Assembly: GCA_017635095.1 (NCBI GenBank)
Contig: JAGBMA010000092.1
Span: forward strand, 94,994 to 146,694
From: Ruminiclostridium sp.
Lineage (GTDB): Bacteria > Bacillota > Clostridia > Oscillospirales > Ruminococcaceae
Length of the DNA stretch: 51,701 nucleotides
Direction: 5' to 3'
Shown here in pieces: positions 24,812 to 32,734 of the stretch. The stretch's first letter is position 1. Each line of letters begins with the position of its first letter. The notes under the pieces are model-generated. The model had not been told where the DNA came from and ran no database searches. It saw nothing but the letters and a program-made list of their open reading frames with translations. Made by a program: the position numbers and the translations under genes.

Positions 24812-26683
24812 ATGAATACCAACGACTTTTATAAAGAGCTGTTTGAGAAATATGCTCTCGATGAAGAGAAGATCAGACGCAATGCTATAAAAGCCGCTAA
24901 AACTCCCGCATGGCAGAGAGCGGTCGGCGCTCACTGGAAGTCCGCTGTCGGCGCTGCGGCTGCAGTTGCGGTAACGGTCGGCGCGGTTGCTTATACTGTC
25001 GGAAACAATGCCGGCAATATCGACATTGATCCACAAGAGAACCTTCTTTCCGCATCTCAGAGACTTCGTGACGCGGAACAGAACTATATGTCCGCTGCAA
25101 CAGAAGATGAGAGCAAGGCTGAGATATATGTTACTTTCATAGAGGATATCTGCTTCAGCGATATGTCCGTATCGCTTTCAGCCCTCCCGGAAAGTGAAGA
25201 AATAGTTATCGAGTGCCTCTACCTTAACGACGGTACGGTTATCCGCGGCGCAGAAGAGATCGAAGCATACGCGGAAACAAGCGGCAATCTCAGCACTATC
25301 GCGGGTGCAAAGCTCAGCGCGCCCGTAAGATCTTACAGAGATATCCAGGATCTCTCGAAGGTATATCTTGCAGAGCTCGGCTCCGATGATATAAACGACG
25401 AGACATTCTCACCCATAGATTACGATGACGTGGATCCGCTCAGAAATGCTTATGAGTTCATATCCACCACCGCACTCGCGGAATCTACCACAACTCCGTT
25501 CTCCTTCGAGAGCGAAGTGACATCGGATACGGTCTCCGAAGTAACCAGCAGCGATGATACAACAGAGCCGCCCGAGGATACGGAAGAACTCGATCCCGTA
25601 GATGAACCCGAGGACGATGAAGAGACAGACGAGCCCGACGAAGGTCAGACCGAGGAAACCGAGGAAAGCAGCACTGATGTTTCCGAGACTTCCGCGCCCG
25701 AAGAAGAGAGCGAGCCCGCAGAAACAGAAGTGACTACCGCAGAAACTACGGTGGCTTCTTCCGAGATCACGGATCCGCCGGAAGTGGGTCTTATGACCCA
25801 GATCTATCAGCTCAATGTTGAAAACGCGCTCGATACACTGCTCATAAAGGATAACGCTATCGTTCTCACAAGGAACGAGGTCTATATCTACAAAGTGGGC
25901 GGGATAATGAGCGGCATTGAGAACGTTTATGAGATCTCAAACCCGAAAGTGACATATACCGACGAAAATACAGTTATCATCACAGGCTGTGGAGCAAGCG
26001 GCAGGAGGAACACGATCCTCGTACTCGATATCAAACGCGGCTCGGCTGACCTCAAAGACGCAGGTGAGAGCCTTGGTGAGGCTGAGATCGGTACCGTGAA
26101 CTGCAGCACCTCGGAGGGCAAGTACTTCCTCAAGGCTGTATCGGCTTCTACAACGTATGTGTACGAGCTTATGACCGGCGATGACGGGATCCAGTTCAGA
26201 CCCCTGTTCGAGTCCGCGGGCGTGGTTTCTCCCGCAGGCTACAGGAACGGCTGGCTGTGGTACACGGCGGCAGATGAGAGTATGAGATATAATCTGTACT
26301 CCTTCAACTGCAGCGACGGTTCCACCAAGCTTGAATACAATTTCGGAAGCGTTTGCAAGGTACGCAGAAGCAAGTCCTTCGACAGCTTCATCATAAGCAC
26401 CAATGACAGCGAGAGCAGCGAGCCCCAGAGCTATGTCTTTGATACGGCAAGAAGCCAGCTCGTGCCCGTTGCGGTAAACGGTGAAGCTATGATAGCTGTG
26501 AAAAACGGAACTATATATGTAGGCTTTGACGGCAAGAACTACACGGTATCTTCCGAGGGAGTGCTCACGGAAGCTCAGCATCATGTGGATTACGTCAATA
26601 AGCCCGTGAGCAAATACACCATTCTCTCTTCCGACTCAGAGAAGGTAGTAGTTGCAGAAAAAACGGATGCATGGAGCAACTGA
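24812..26683 (+). CDS. Single-pass membrane protein with acidic linker, putative sigma-factor regulator/sensor
   Basis: 623 residues. A short basic cytoplasmic part (1-40), one helix at about 42-64 (AVGAAAAVAVTVGAVAYTVG), an extracellular region of about 150 residues, a linker at about 210-326 made almost only of E, D, T, S and P, and a C-terminal domain of about 295 residues with repeating beta strands that looks propeller-like (NAIVLTRNEVYIYKVGG, NTILVLDIKRG, RNGWLWYTAADESMRYNLYS). It starts 33 bases after the sigma factor with AAAGGAGG. Gene pair and topology fit an anti-sigma factor whose outer domain senses a signal; the cytoplasmic part does not match a known anti-sigma domain that I recognise. 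Confidence 0.65.
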   Translation: MNTNDFYKELFEKYALDEEKIRRNAIKAAKTPAWQRAVGAHWKSAVGAAAAVAVTVGAVAYTVGNNAGNIDIDPQENLLSASQRLRDAEQNYMSAATEDESKAEIYVTFIEDICFSDMSVSLSALPESEEIVIECLYLNDGTVIRGAEEIEAYAETSGNLSTIAGAKLSAPVRSYRDIQDLSKVYLAELGSDDINDETFSPIDYDDVDPLRNAYEFISTTALAESTTTPFSFESEVTSDTVSEVTSSDDTTEPPEDTEELDPVDEPEDDEETDEPDEGQTEETEESSTDVSETSAPEEESEPAETEVTTAETTVASSEITDPPEVGLMTQIYQLNVENALDTLLIKDNAIVLTRNEVYIYKVGGIMSGIENVYEISNPKVTYTDENTVIITGCGASGRRNTILVLDIKRGSADLKDAGESLGEAEIGTVNCSTSEGKYFLKAVSASTTYVYELMTGDDGIQFRPLFESAGVVSPAGYRNGWLWYTAADESMRYNLYSFNCSDGSTKLEYNFGSVCKVRRSKSFDSFIISTNDSESSEPQSYVFDTARSQLVPVAVNGEAMIAVKNGTIYVGFDGKNYTVSSEGVLTEAQHHVDYVNKPVSKYTILSSDSEKVVVAEKTDAWSN

Positions 26684-26710
26684 TAAGTCAGTTCCCCGAA
26701 TATTAAGATA

Positions 26711-26738
26711 CCCCGCCTGTGAAATATTGCAGGCGGGG
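26711..26738. terminator. Hairpin between convergent genes, likely two-way terminator
   Basis: CCCCGCCTG (26711-26719) pairs with CAGGCGGGG (26730-26738). T-runs are weak on both sides (TTTACGATT; TATCTTAATATT). Confidence 0.6.
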
Positions 26739-26808
26739 TTTACGATTGTATAGCCTATAAACGGGATTTCCCGGGATAGTCCGCGGCCGGTGTCGCCTGC
26801 TTCGCGGA

Positions 26809-28422
26809 TCAGAGCGTGAATGTTCCGCCGGTCTGAGCCTTGCGCCACTCGACGTACTCTTCGTAGGTGCCGAGTTTGTCCCAGCAGCCCTTGTCCTTGA
26901 TCTCAATGATGCGGTTTGCAACAGTCTGAACGATCTCGTGGTCGTGAGATGCGAAAAGAACAACGCCCTTGAAGTCGCGAAGACCGTTGTTGACGGCAGT
27001 GATGCTTTCGAGATCGAGGTGGTTGGTCGGACGGTCGAGTATAAGCACGTTGGACTTGAAAAGCATCATGCGGGAGAACATACACCTTACCTTCTCGCCG
27101 CCGGAAAGCACGTTTACCGGCTTGAAGATATCGTCGCCGGAAAAGAGCATTCTGCCGAGAAATCCGCGGAGATACGTTTCCGTAACATCATCGCTGTACT
27201 GGCGGATCCAGTCGAGTATGGACATCTCGCAGCCTGCAAAGAAATGGTCGGAGTCAACGGGGAAGTAGCTCGTCGTGATCGTGTTGCCCCATTTGTAGCT
27301 GCCCTCATCGGGCTCCAGCTCGCCCGTGATGATCCTGAACAGGGTCGTTATCGCTATCTCGCTTTCGCCGAGGAATGCGATCTTGTCCTCGCGTCCGACG
27401 GTGAACGATACATCATCGAGCACTTTTACGCCGTCAACCGTTTTCGAGAGCCCGCTTACCTGCAGTATATCCTTGCCGGGTTCGCGCTCCATATCAAAAC
27501 CTATGAACGGATAGCGGCGGCTTGATGCGGGCATTTCCTCGACTGTGAGCTTGTCGAGAAGCTTTCTTCTCGATGTTGCCTGCTTGGACTTGGATTTGTT
27601 GGCGGAGAAGCGCTGAATGAAGGTCTGGAGCTCTTTGATCTTCTCCTCGTTCTTCTTGTTCTGCTGCTTTATCATGCGCTGTATGAGCTGTGACGATTCG
27701 TACCAGAATTCGTAGTTGCCCACATACATCTTTATCTTGCCGTAGTCTATATCTACCGTGTGGGTGCAGACGTTGTTCAGGAAGTGGCGGTCATGGGAAA
27801 CAACTATGACTGTTCCGAAGTACTCCGCAAGGAAATCTTCAAGCCATGCGACCGCATCTATATCCAGATGGTTCGTAGGCTCGTCCATGAGGATTATGTC
27901 GGGGTTTCCGAAAAGAGCCTGTGCGAGAAGAACCTTGACTTTCTCGTTACCCGAAAGGCTCGACATATTGCTGTAGAGTATGCTTTCGTCAAGTCCGAGA
28001 CCCTGCACGAGTTTGGAAGCGTCGCTCTCGGCTTCCCAGCCGTTGAGCTCTGCAAACTCGGCTTCGAGCTCACTTGCGCGGTTCCCGTCCTCTTCGGAGA
28101 AGTCCTCCTTCGCGTAGAGTTCGTCCTTTTCCTTCATGACCTCGTAAAGCCGCTTGTTGCCCATTATAACGGTGTCCTGAACCGTATATTCGTCAAAGGC
28201 GAAGTGATCCTGGCGCAGCACCGACATACGCAGATCCTTCGGGATCGTAACGGTACCGGTGGTGGGCTCAAGCTCGCCGTTGAGTATTTTCAGAAATGTG
28301 GATTTTCCCGCTCCGTTGGCGCCGATAACGCCGTAGCAGTTCCCCTCTGTGAAAAGCAGATCGACGTTCTTGAATAGCGTCTGACCGCCGAACTGTAAAC
28401 TAACATCTGAAACTGTAATCAT
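26809..28422 (-). CDS. ABC-F family ATPase with degenerate second site
   Basis: 537 residues, two nucleotide-binding domains, no membrane part. Domain 1 is intact: Walker A GANGAGKST, signature LSGNEKVK, Walker B ILMDEPTNHLD. An arm/linker follows (MIKQQNKKNEEKIKELQTF, RFSANKSKSKQATSRRKL). Domain 2 has GESEIAITT in place of Walker A (no lysine) and LILDRPTNHLD, an arginine where the catalytic glutamate is expected; its signature VLSGGEKVR is intact. ABC-F proteins act on the ribosome. It resembles the YbiT/YkpA-like group; members of that group may also vary at site 2. Own promoter at 28481. Confidence 0.9.
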   Translation of the reverse strand: MITVSDVSLQFGGQTLFKNVDLLFTEGNCYGVIGANGAGKSTFLKILNGELEPTTGTVTIPKDLRMSVLRQDHFAFDEYTVQDTVIMGNKRLYEVMKEKDELYAKEDFSEEDGNRASELEAEFAELNGWEAESDASKLVQGLGLDESILYSNMSSLSGNEKVKVLLAQALFGNPDIILMDEPTNHLDIDAVAWLEDFLAEYFGTVIVVSHDRHFLNNVCTHTVDIDYGKIKMYVGNYEFWYESSQLIQRMIKQQNKKNEEKIKELQTFIQRFSANKSKSKQATSRRKLLDKLTVEEMPASSRRYPFIGFDMEREPGKDILQVSGLSKTVDGVKVLDDVSFTVGREDKIAFLGESEIAITTLFRIITGELEPDEGSYKWGNTITTSYFPVDSDHFFAGCEMSILDWIRQYSDDVTETYLRGFLGRMLFSGDDIFKPVNVLSGGEKVRCMFSRMMLFKSNVLILDRPTNHLDLESITAVNNGLRDFKGVVLFASHDHEIVQTVANRIIEIKDKGCWDKLGTYEEYVEWRKAQTGGTFTL

Positions 28423-28480
28423 TATCCGATGACCTCATTCTGTGTATTTGCCTGTTCCGCGGGAACAGACTGCACTAACC

Positions 28481-28509
28481 ATTATATCATATACTATTTA
28501 ATAATACAA
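28481..28509 (-). promoter_or_regulatory. Promoter of the ABC-F gene, with leader hairpin
   Basis: On the minus strand TTGTAT (28504-28509), 17 bases, TATAAT (28481-28486). In the leader CTGTTCC/GGAACAG (28452-28468) forms a tight hairpin with a 3-base loop. Confidence 0.8.
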
Positions 28510-28572
28510 ATCGCTTTTTGAACAAAATCAACACATTAAGCACCGTAATTTTGTATATTTTATGCATAAAAT

Positions 28573-28602
28573 AAAAGCTTCCGAGCTGTCTCGGAAGCTT
28601 TT
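28573..28602 (-). terminator. Terminator of the ftsZ transcript
   Basis: A perfect 13-bp stem AAAAGCTTCCGAG/CTCGGAAGCTTTT with a 4-base loop; minus-strand reading continues TTTTATTTTAT. It lies 113 bases past the ftsZ stop, behind repeat copy C. Confidence 0.9.
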
Positions 28603-28631
28603 CGTTTTATCAAGTCTATATATCCAGCTTA

Positions 28632-28712
28632 CGATGCAACGGAACGTTGCCGCGGGACGGGGGCGCGTAGCCCCAGCGCCGTCTGCGAAGACCGCGCGCC
28701 CGCAGGCGCGCT
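28632..28712. repeat. Four-hairpin intergenic repeat, copy C
   Basis: Plus-strand hairpins: GCAACG-gaa-CGTTGC; GGGGC-gcgta-GCCCC; GTCT-GCGA-AGAC; GCGCGCC-cgca-GGCGCGC. It ends three bases from the ftsZ stop codon and is transcribed with ftsZ before the terminator at 28573. The third hairpin carries a GNRA tetraloop, as in copy A. Confidence 0.7.
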
Positions 28713-28715
28713 GAA

Positions 28716-29945
28716 TCACTTTCTGCTGCTGAAGAGCTGTTCGAGATCGCCGTAAACGTCGTCATTGCTGCTGGGCGAGGACGTTCTCGAATTGAGGAAG
28801 TCGGCGAAGTTGTTGCCGGAGCTTACCTTGCCGGTGTTGGTGGTCGTGGAGATTATGTCTTCCGCGACACTTCTTTCGGTCGCAGCCTCGAAGCTGTCCT
28901 TGAAGCAGGTAGCTATTACCGAGATCGTGATCGAATCTTTCATATCCGGCGGGCCGTAGTTCGCACCTGTGATGATCTCCGCGTCGGGGTCGCAGGCTCT
29001 TGTGATAGCCTGCATAGCGTCATCGACGTCCGCCATAAGTGCGTCCTGAGAAAGGGTTATGTAAACGAGGAGTCTGCCGGCGTTCTTGATAGAAGTCTCA
29101 AGCAGGGGGCTGTTTACGACCTGGGAAACTGCCTCATCGACCTTTTTATCGCCCGAGCCGGTACCGATAGCGATATGAGCGTCGCCGGCGTTCCTGATTA
29201 TCGTGCTCAAGTCGGAGAAGTCAACGTTTATGAGCGCTGTTGTGTTTATCATGTCCGAAACGATCTTTACGGAGCGGTGGAGCACGTCATCTACCATTGA
29301 GAACGCCTGGGGCACCGTAAGAGCCTTTTCGTTGAGCTGGAGAAGCTTCTGGTTCGGGATTATGACGAGAGCGTCAACGTGCTTTCTGATCTCGTCGATA
29401 CCCTTCATAGCCTGGTTCATCTTCTGGCTTCTCTCGAAGTCGAAGGGCTTGGTTACCACGCCTATCGTGAGGATACCCATTTCCTGTGCGATCTCGGCTA
29501 TGACCGGAGCAGCGCCCGTACCGGTGCCGCCGCCCATACCTGCGGAAATGAACACAAGGGAAGCTCCCTTGAGGTACTTTTCTATGTCCTCTCTGTCTTC
29601 GCGTGCAGCTTCCGCGCCTACTTCGGCACGTCCGCCGGCTCCGCGGCCCTTTGCACACTTCTTTCCTATCTGGACTCTTCTGATTATGGATTTGTCTTTG
29701 TTCTTGAGAGCAGCTACATCGGTATTTACTGCAACGAATTCAATATCAACGTCATCGGCCGCCGCATCTTTTGTGTTCTTGTCACGGAGACCTTTTCTTG
29801 CCATAGCTTCAACGGCGTTTCCTCCACCGCCGCCTACGCCGAATACCTTTATACGGATATCGTAAACGGCACTGTCGTCAAGGTGGTCGAACTCGGGTTC
29901 CTCTGTCTCTACTGCGAAACCTTCTTCATCGATCTCAATTGCCAC
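28716..29945 (-). CDS. ftsZ: Cell division protein FtsZ
   Basis: 409 residues, tubulin-like GTPase that forms the division ring. GVGGGGGNAVEAM near the start, the T4 loop GGGTGTGAAP, NTDVAAL, and SMVDDVLHRSVKIVSDMINT. The start is GTG at 29945 with AGGAGGT seven bases upstream; a longer frame to 29999 lacks a site. The stretch DKNTKDAAADDVD is an extra loop in the N-terminal half. The C-terminal linker is short, and the last residues (DDVYGDLEQLFSSRK) do not fit the usual DIPxFLRxR tail; the nearest match, FADFLNSR, lies about 23 residues before the end. It has its own promoter. Confidence 0.97.
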   Translation of the reverse strand: MAIEIDEEGFAVETEEPEFDHLDDSAVYDIRIKVFGVGGGGGNAVEAMARKGLRDKNTKDAAADDVDIEFVAVNTDVAALKNKDKSIIRRVQIGKKCAKGRGAGGRAEVGAEAAREDREDIEKYLKGASLVFISAGMGGGTGTGAAPVIAEIAQEMGILTIGVVTKPFDFERSQKMNQAMKGIDEIRKHVDALVIIPNQKLLQLNEKALTVPQAFSMVDDVLHRSVKIVSDMINTTALINVDFSDLSTIIRNAGDAHIAIGTGSGDKKVDEAVSQVVNSPLLETSIKNAGRLLVYITLSQDALMADVDDAMQAITRACDPDAEIITGANYGPPDMKDSITISVIATCFKDSFEAATERSVAEDIISTTTNTGKVSSGNNFADFLNSRTSSPSSNDDVYGDLEQLFSSRK

Positions 29946-30063
29946 GATATGATACCTCCTGAATTTTGTACATAATGACGGAAATGGAGAACACTCCACC
30001 GTTCACAAATCGATGTGCTATGAACGCTAAACCCGCACTACGACTGCATTTTTTTCAATATTC

Positions 30064-30092
30064 ATTGTAGCAGATTTCGTTAAAAAATTCAA
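30064..30092 (-). promoter_or_regulatory. Promoter of ftsZ
   Basis: On the minus strand TTGAAT (30087-30092), 17 bases, TACAAT (30064-30069). The leader is about 110 nt and includes a GTTCA..CACA / TGTG.AAC hairpin. The rest of 30093-30194 is A/T-rich without a clear feature. Confidence 0.8.
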
Positions 30093-30194
30093 TACCTTTT
30101 TCAAAAAAAACTAAATATTTTGTGTTTTTTTTTACGGGCTGTATCTAAATGTTGTGGTTTTTGTAAAATATTGGTAATAATAACGAAATCACTG

Positions 30195-31286
30195 TTATTC
30201 AGCGCTGTTTCCGGCGTCTTCGCCCTCATCGGCTTCTTCCGTGTTTTCGGCATCTTCCGGCTCCTCTTCCTCGGGTAAAGTAGGCAGTGGCGCGGTCGTT
30301 ATAGGGCGCTGGATCGCGCGGCTCGTATCGGAGACATTCAGGGTGACGTGTTCCGTCTCTGCAATATACCCGCCGTATAGCAGCTCCTTTATCATACGCA
30401 TCTTTTCGTCTATCTGTAATACCGAACCAAGATGTATCTCTACTCTTGCGTCATATACGAGTATGAGGTCAAGGGCATCTGTGATATCAAGGGAGGTGAT
30501 GTCTTCAAGTCCGGCTTTTTCGACAGCGGTGCTTATCTGCTGGACGAGATTATCCTGCTCCTCATCTTCCGCCTTTATGAAGCCGCCGACGATGACGGAA
30601 TCCGCAGGCTTGTAGCCTATGACGTGCATACAGTCCGCATTGCCGGTATCTATTGACATTACGCGGCCTATGTGGGAGATAACATAGTTCTTGCCGCCGT
30701 AGCCGAAGCTTACCATTGGCACGGAGCGGGTGACGGTTATTTTTATGGTAGAGGGAAAGACCTTGTCGATAGTGATACTGTCCAGCGTTACGAGCTTGTC
30801 CAGAACTTTCTCGGGTATGCCGGAGGTGCTGAGTCTGACGAGGTTCTCGTCTCCTTTGAGACCTGTGGCAGCTATGATCTGCTCGTCTGTGTAGTCGGAT
30901 TCACCCTCGACGACGATCTTTTCTGTGTTGAAAAGGACAGTAACGGAGAGAACCGAAAAAATAATTACAGCGAGTACAGAAACCATCACATAATACACTA
31001 CGTTACTGCCGCGCTTATGTTTGCGCTTCTCGCGGAGCTCCTTTTCTTCGCGGCGGCGGGCCTCCTGCTCACGCTTTCTGCGAACGGGGCTTTGCGGCGG
31101 AAGCTGTTTTCTGGTCTGTGCAGCTATTTTCTCCTGCTTTTTGGTGTTTTGCGGAGCCGGCTTTTTTTTCGCCGCTTTTTTCTGTGAGCGTTCGGTCTCT
31201 TCGCGGAGCTTCTCTTTAAGCTCCTCGCGGCTCATCTCAACTGTCCTGCTCTTATTGAGCCTGTGAAAATCAGGGATAACGCTCAC
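30195..31286 (-). CDS. ftsQ: Cell division protein FtsQ/DivIB
   Basis: 363 residues. A long basic cytoplasmic part (1-95, many K, R, E, Q), one helix (VVYYVMVSVLAVIIFSVLSV), a POTRA domain (IVVEGESDYTDEQIIAATGL), the FtsQ/DivIB beta domain (FPSTIKITVTRSVPMVSF) and a C-terminal tail of about 45 residues rich in E, D, P and T. It stabilises the FtsL/FtsB complex at the septum. The GTG at 31286 directly touches its GGAGG, leaving no spacing; in frame only a rare ATC, or ATG 31235 (MSREELKEK), is available further on. The true start is uncertain. Confidence 0.85.
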   Translation of the reverse strand: MSVIPDFHRLNKSRTVEMSREELKEKLREETERSQKKAAKKKPAPQNTKKQEKIAAQTRKQLPPQSPVRRKREQEARRREEKELREKRKHKRGSNVVYYVMVSVLAVIIFSVLSVTVLFNTEKIVVEGESDYTDEQIIAATGLKGDENLVRLSTSGIPEKVLDKLVTLDSITIDKVFPSTIKITVTRSVPMVSFGYGGKNYVISHIGRVMSIDTGNADCMHVIGYKPADSVIVGGFIKAEDEEQDNLVQQISTAVEKAGLEDITSLDITDALDLILVYDARVEIHLGSVLQIDEKMRMIKELLYGGYIAETEHVTLNVSDTSRAIQRPITTAPLPTLPEEEEPEDAENTEEADEGEDAGNSAE

Positions 31287-31308
31287 CTCCGTTCATGTTT
31301 CCGGTCTG

Positions 31309-31375
31309 CCGGAATATTTTACCGACAGACCGAATATAATTTATTGCAATAATTTAACCGACCGTAATATTCCGG
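31309..31375 (-). promoter_or_regulatory. ftsQ leader with two exclusive hairpins
   Basis: AATATTCCGG (31366-31375) is a perfect 10-bp inverted match to CCGGAATATT (31309-31318). A competing stem CGGTCTG/CAGACCG (31302-31308, 31326-31332), extended by CGG/CCG, uses part of the same bases. No T-run follows either. Confidence 0.45.
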
Positions 31376-31380
31376 ATCGT

Positions 31381-32643
31381 TTATACTGTTCTTATATCTG
31401 CTCCGACGCTCCTGAGACAGCCTTCAATGTTCTCGTAACCCCGGTTGATATAGCAGATATGACCGATGCCGGTGGTACCCTCCGCGAACAGCGCCGCTGT
31501 GACCATTGCTGCTCCGCCGCGCAGATCGCCGGCTTCAAGCTCTGCGCCGGAAAGCCTGTTCACGCCCTCGACGACCGCAACCCGGCCTTCCACCTTTATC
31601 TTTGCACCGAGCCGTGTAAGCTCGCTTACATGGCGGTAGCGGTTCTCGAACACTGTTTCCGCGAACATCGTGGTTCCCGGAAGCGTCGCACACAGCGCCA
31701 TCATGGGAGGCTGCGCGTCTGTGGGGAAACCGGGATATGGGGCTGTGCGTATCTGTGACGGTGCTTTAAGGGTCTTCCGGGCGTTAAGATAGACGCTTCC
31801 GTTCCCGAAACCGTAGATGCTGCAGCCGATCTGTTCGAGCACCGGCACCACGAGCCCGAGTGACGGGAGATCCGCCTGTGTCAGCAGTATCTCGCCCCTT
31901 GTTATCGCTCCGCAGCACAGATATGTTGCCGCGGCTATTCTGTCCGGCATTACCGTGTACCTGCACCCCGAGAGCCGTTTCACGCCCTCGATATGAATTG
32001 TTCCGGTGCCTGCGCCCTTTATTTTTGCGCCGCATCTCGTCAGATACTCCGCGAGATCGCATATCTCCGGTTCTCTTGCAGCGTTGTGGATCTCGGTCGT
32101 GCCCTCCGCAAGTACTGCGGCGAGCATCACGTTTTCGGTCGCTCCCACCGACGGGACGGGGAATGAGATCTTCGCGCCCTTGAGCTTCTGGGCGGTGCAT
32201 ACTATGTAGCCGTGCTCCTCGCGTATCTTTGCGCCCATTTTCCTGAACGCGTCAAGGTGGAAATCAATAGGCCGCGAACCTATCTCGCAGCCTCCGGGAA
32301 ATGACAGTCTGCACTGTCCCGCCCGTCCGAGGAGCGCTCCCATGAATATGATCGACGAGCGCATCTCCCGCATGAGTTTTTCGGAGATCTCCGACGTCCT
32401 GAGCGCCGACGCGTCTATGCAGACCACACTTCCCTCACGCTTGCAGGAGCAGCCGAGCGCTGACAGGATCCTGCAGGCAGCGTCACAGTCCGAAAGCTTC
32501 GGGCAGTTGTAAAGCTCGGTCTCGCCCCTGCACAGCACCGCCGCTGCAAGAAGCGGGAGCGCGCTGTTTTTTGCGCCCTGGACCGCGATCTCTCCTTCTA
32601 TGCGCCGACCGCCTCTGATAATGAGTCTGCGCTGTTCAGACAT
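31381..32643 (-). CDS. murA: UDP-N-acetylglucosamine 1-carboxyvinyltransferase
   Basis: 420 residues. First committed step of peptidoglycan synthesis: it adds enolpyruvate from PEP to UDP-GlcNAc. GAKNSALPLLAAAVL at the start, the catalytic cysteine in FPGGCEIGSRPIDFH (near residue 115), SVGATENVMLAA, FPTDAQPPMMAL and ENRYRHVSEL. The start at 32643 has AGGGTGA seven bases upstream; the open frame reaches 32847 but has no site there. That ribosome site is inside a hairpin (32652-32691). Position between tfoX-like and ftsQ genes in the division cluster is unusual. Confidence 0.95.
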   Translation of the reverse strand: MSEQRRLIIRGGRRIEGEIAVQGAKNSALPLLAAAVLCRGETELYNCPKLSDCDAACRILSALGCSCKREGSVVCIDASALRTSEISEKLMREMRSSIIFMGALLGRAGQCRLSFPGGCEIGSRPIDFHLDAFRKMGAKIREEHGYIVCTAQKLKGAKISFPVPSVGATENVMLAAVLAEGTTEIHNAAREPEICDLAEYLTRCGAKIKGAGTGTIHIEGVKRLSGCRYTVMPDRIAAATYLCCGAITRGEILLTQADLPSLGLVVPVLEQIGCSIYGFGNGSVYLNARKTLKAPSQIRTAPYPGFPTDAQPPMMALCATLPGTTMFAETVFENRYRHVSELTRLGAKIKVEGRVAVVEGVNRLSGAELEAGDLRGGAAMVTAALFAEGTTGIGHICYINRGYENIEGCLRSVGADIRTV

Positions 32644-32651
32644 ATATATCA

Positions 32652-32691
32652 CCCTTTTTCTGCTTTTTTCACATATTATGCAGAAAAAGGG
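32652..32691 (-). promoter_or_regulatory. Hairpin covering the murA ribosome site
   Basis: CCCTTTTTCTGC (32652-32663 complement side) and GCAGAAAAAGGG (32680-32691) are perfect 12-bp complements. In the transcript the 3' arm ends with AAAAAGGG, which includes the murA ribosome site, so the stem would hide it. No T-run follows, so it is not a simple terminator. Confidence 0.55.
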
Positions 32692-32734
32692 AGATTTGTG
32701 ATTTATCGGGTGCGCCGGTCGGAAAGCCCGCGGT

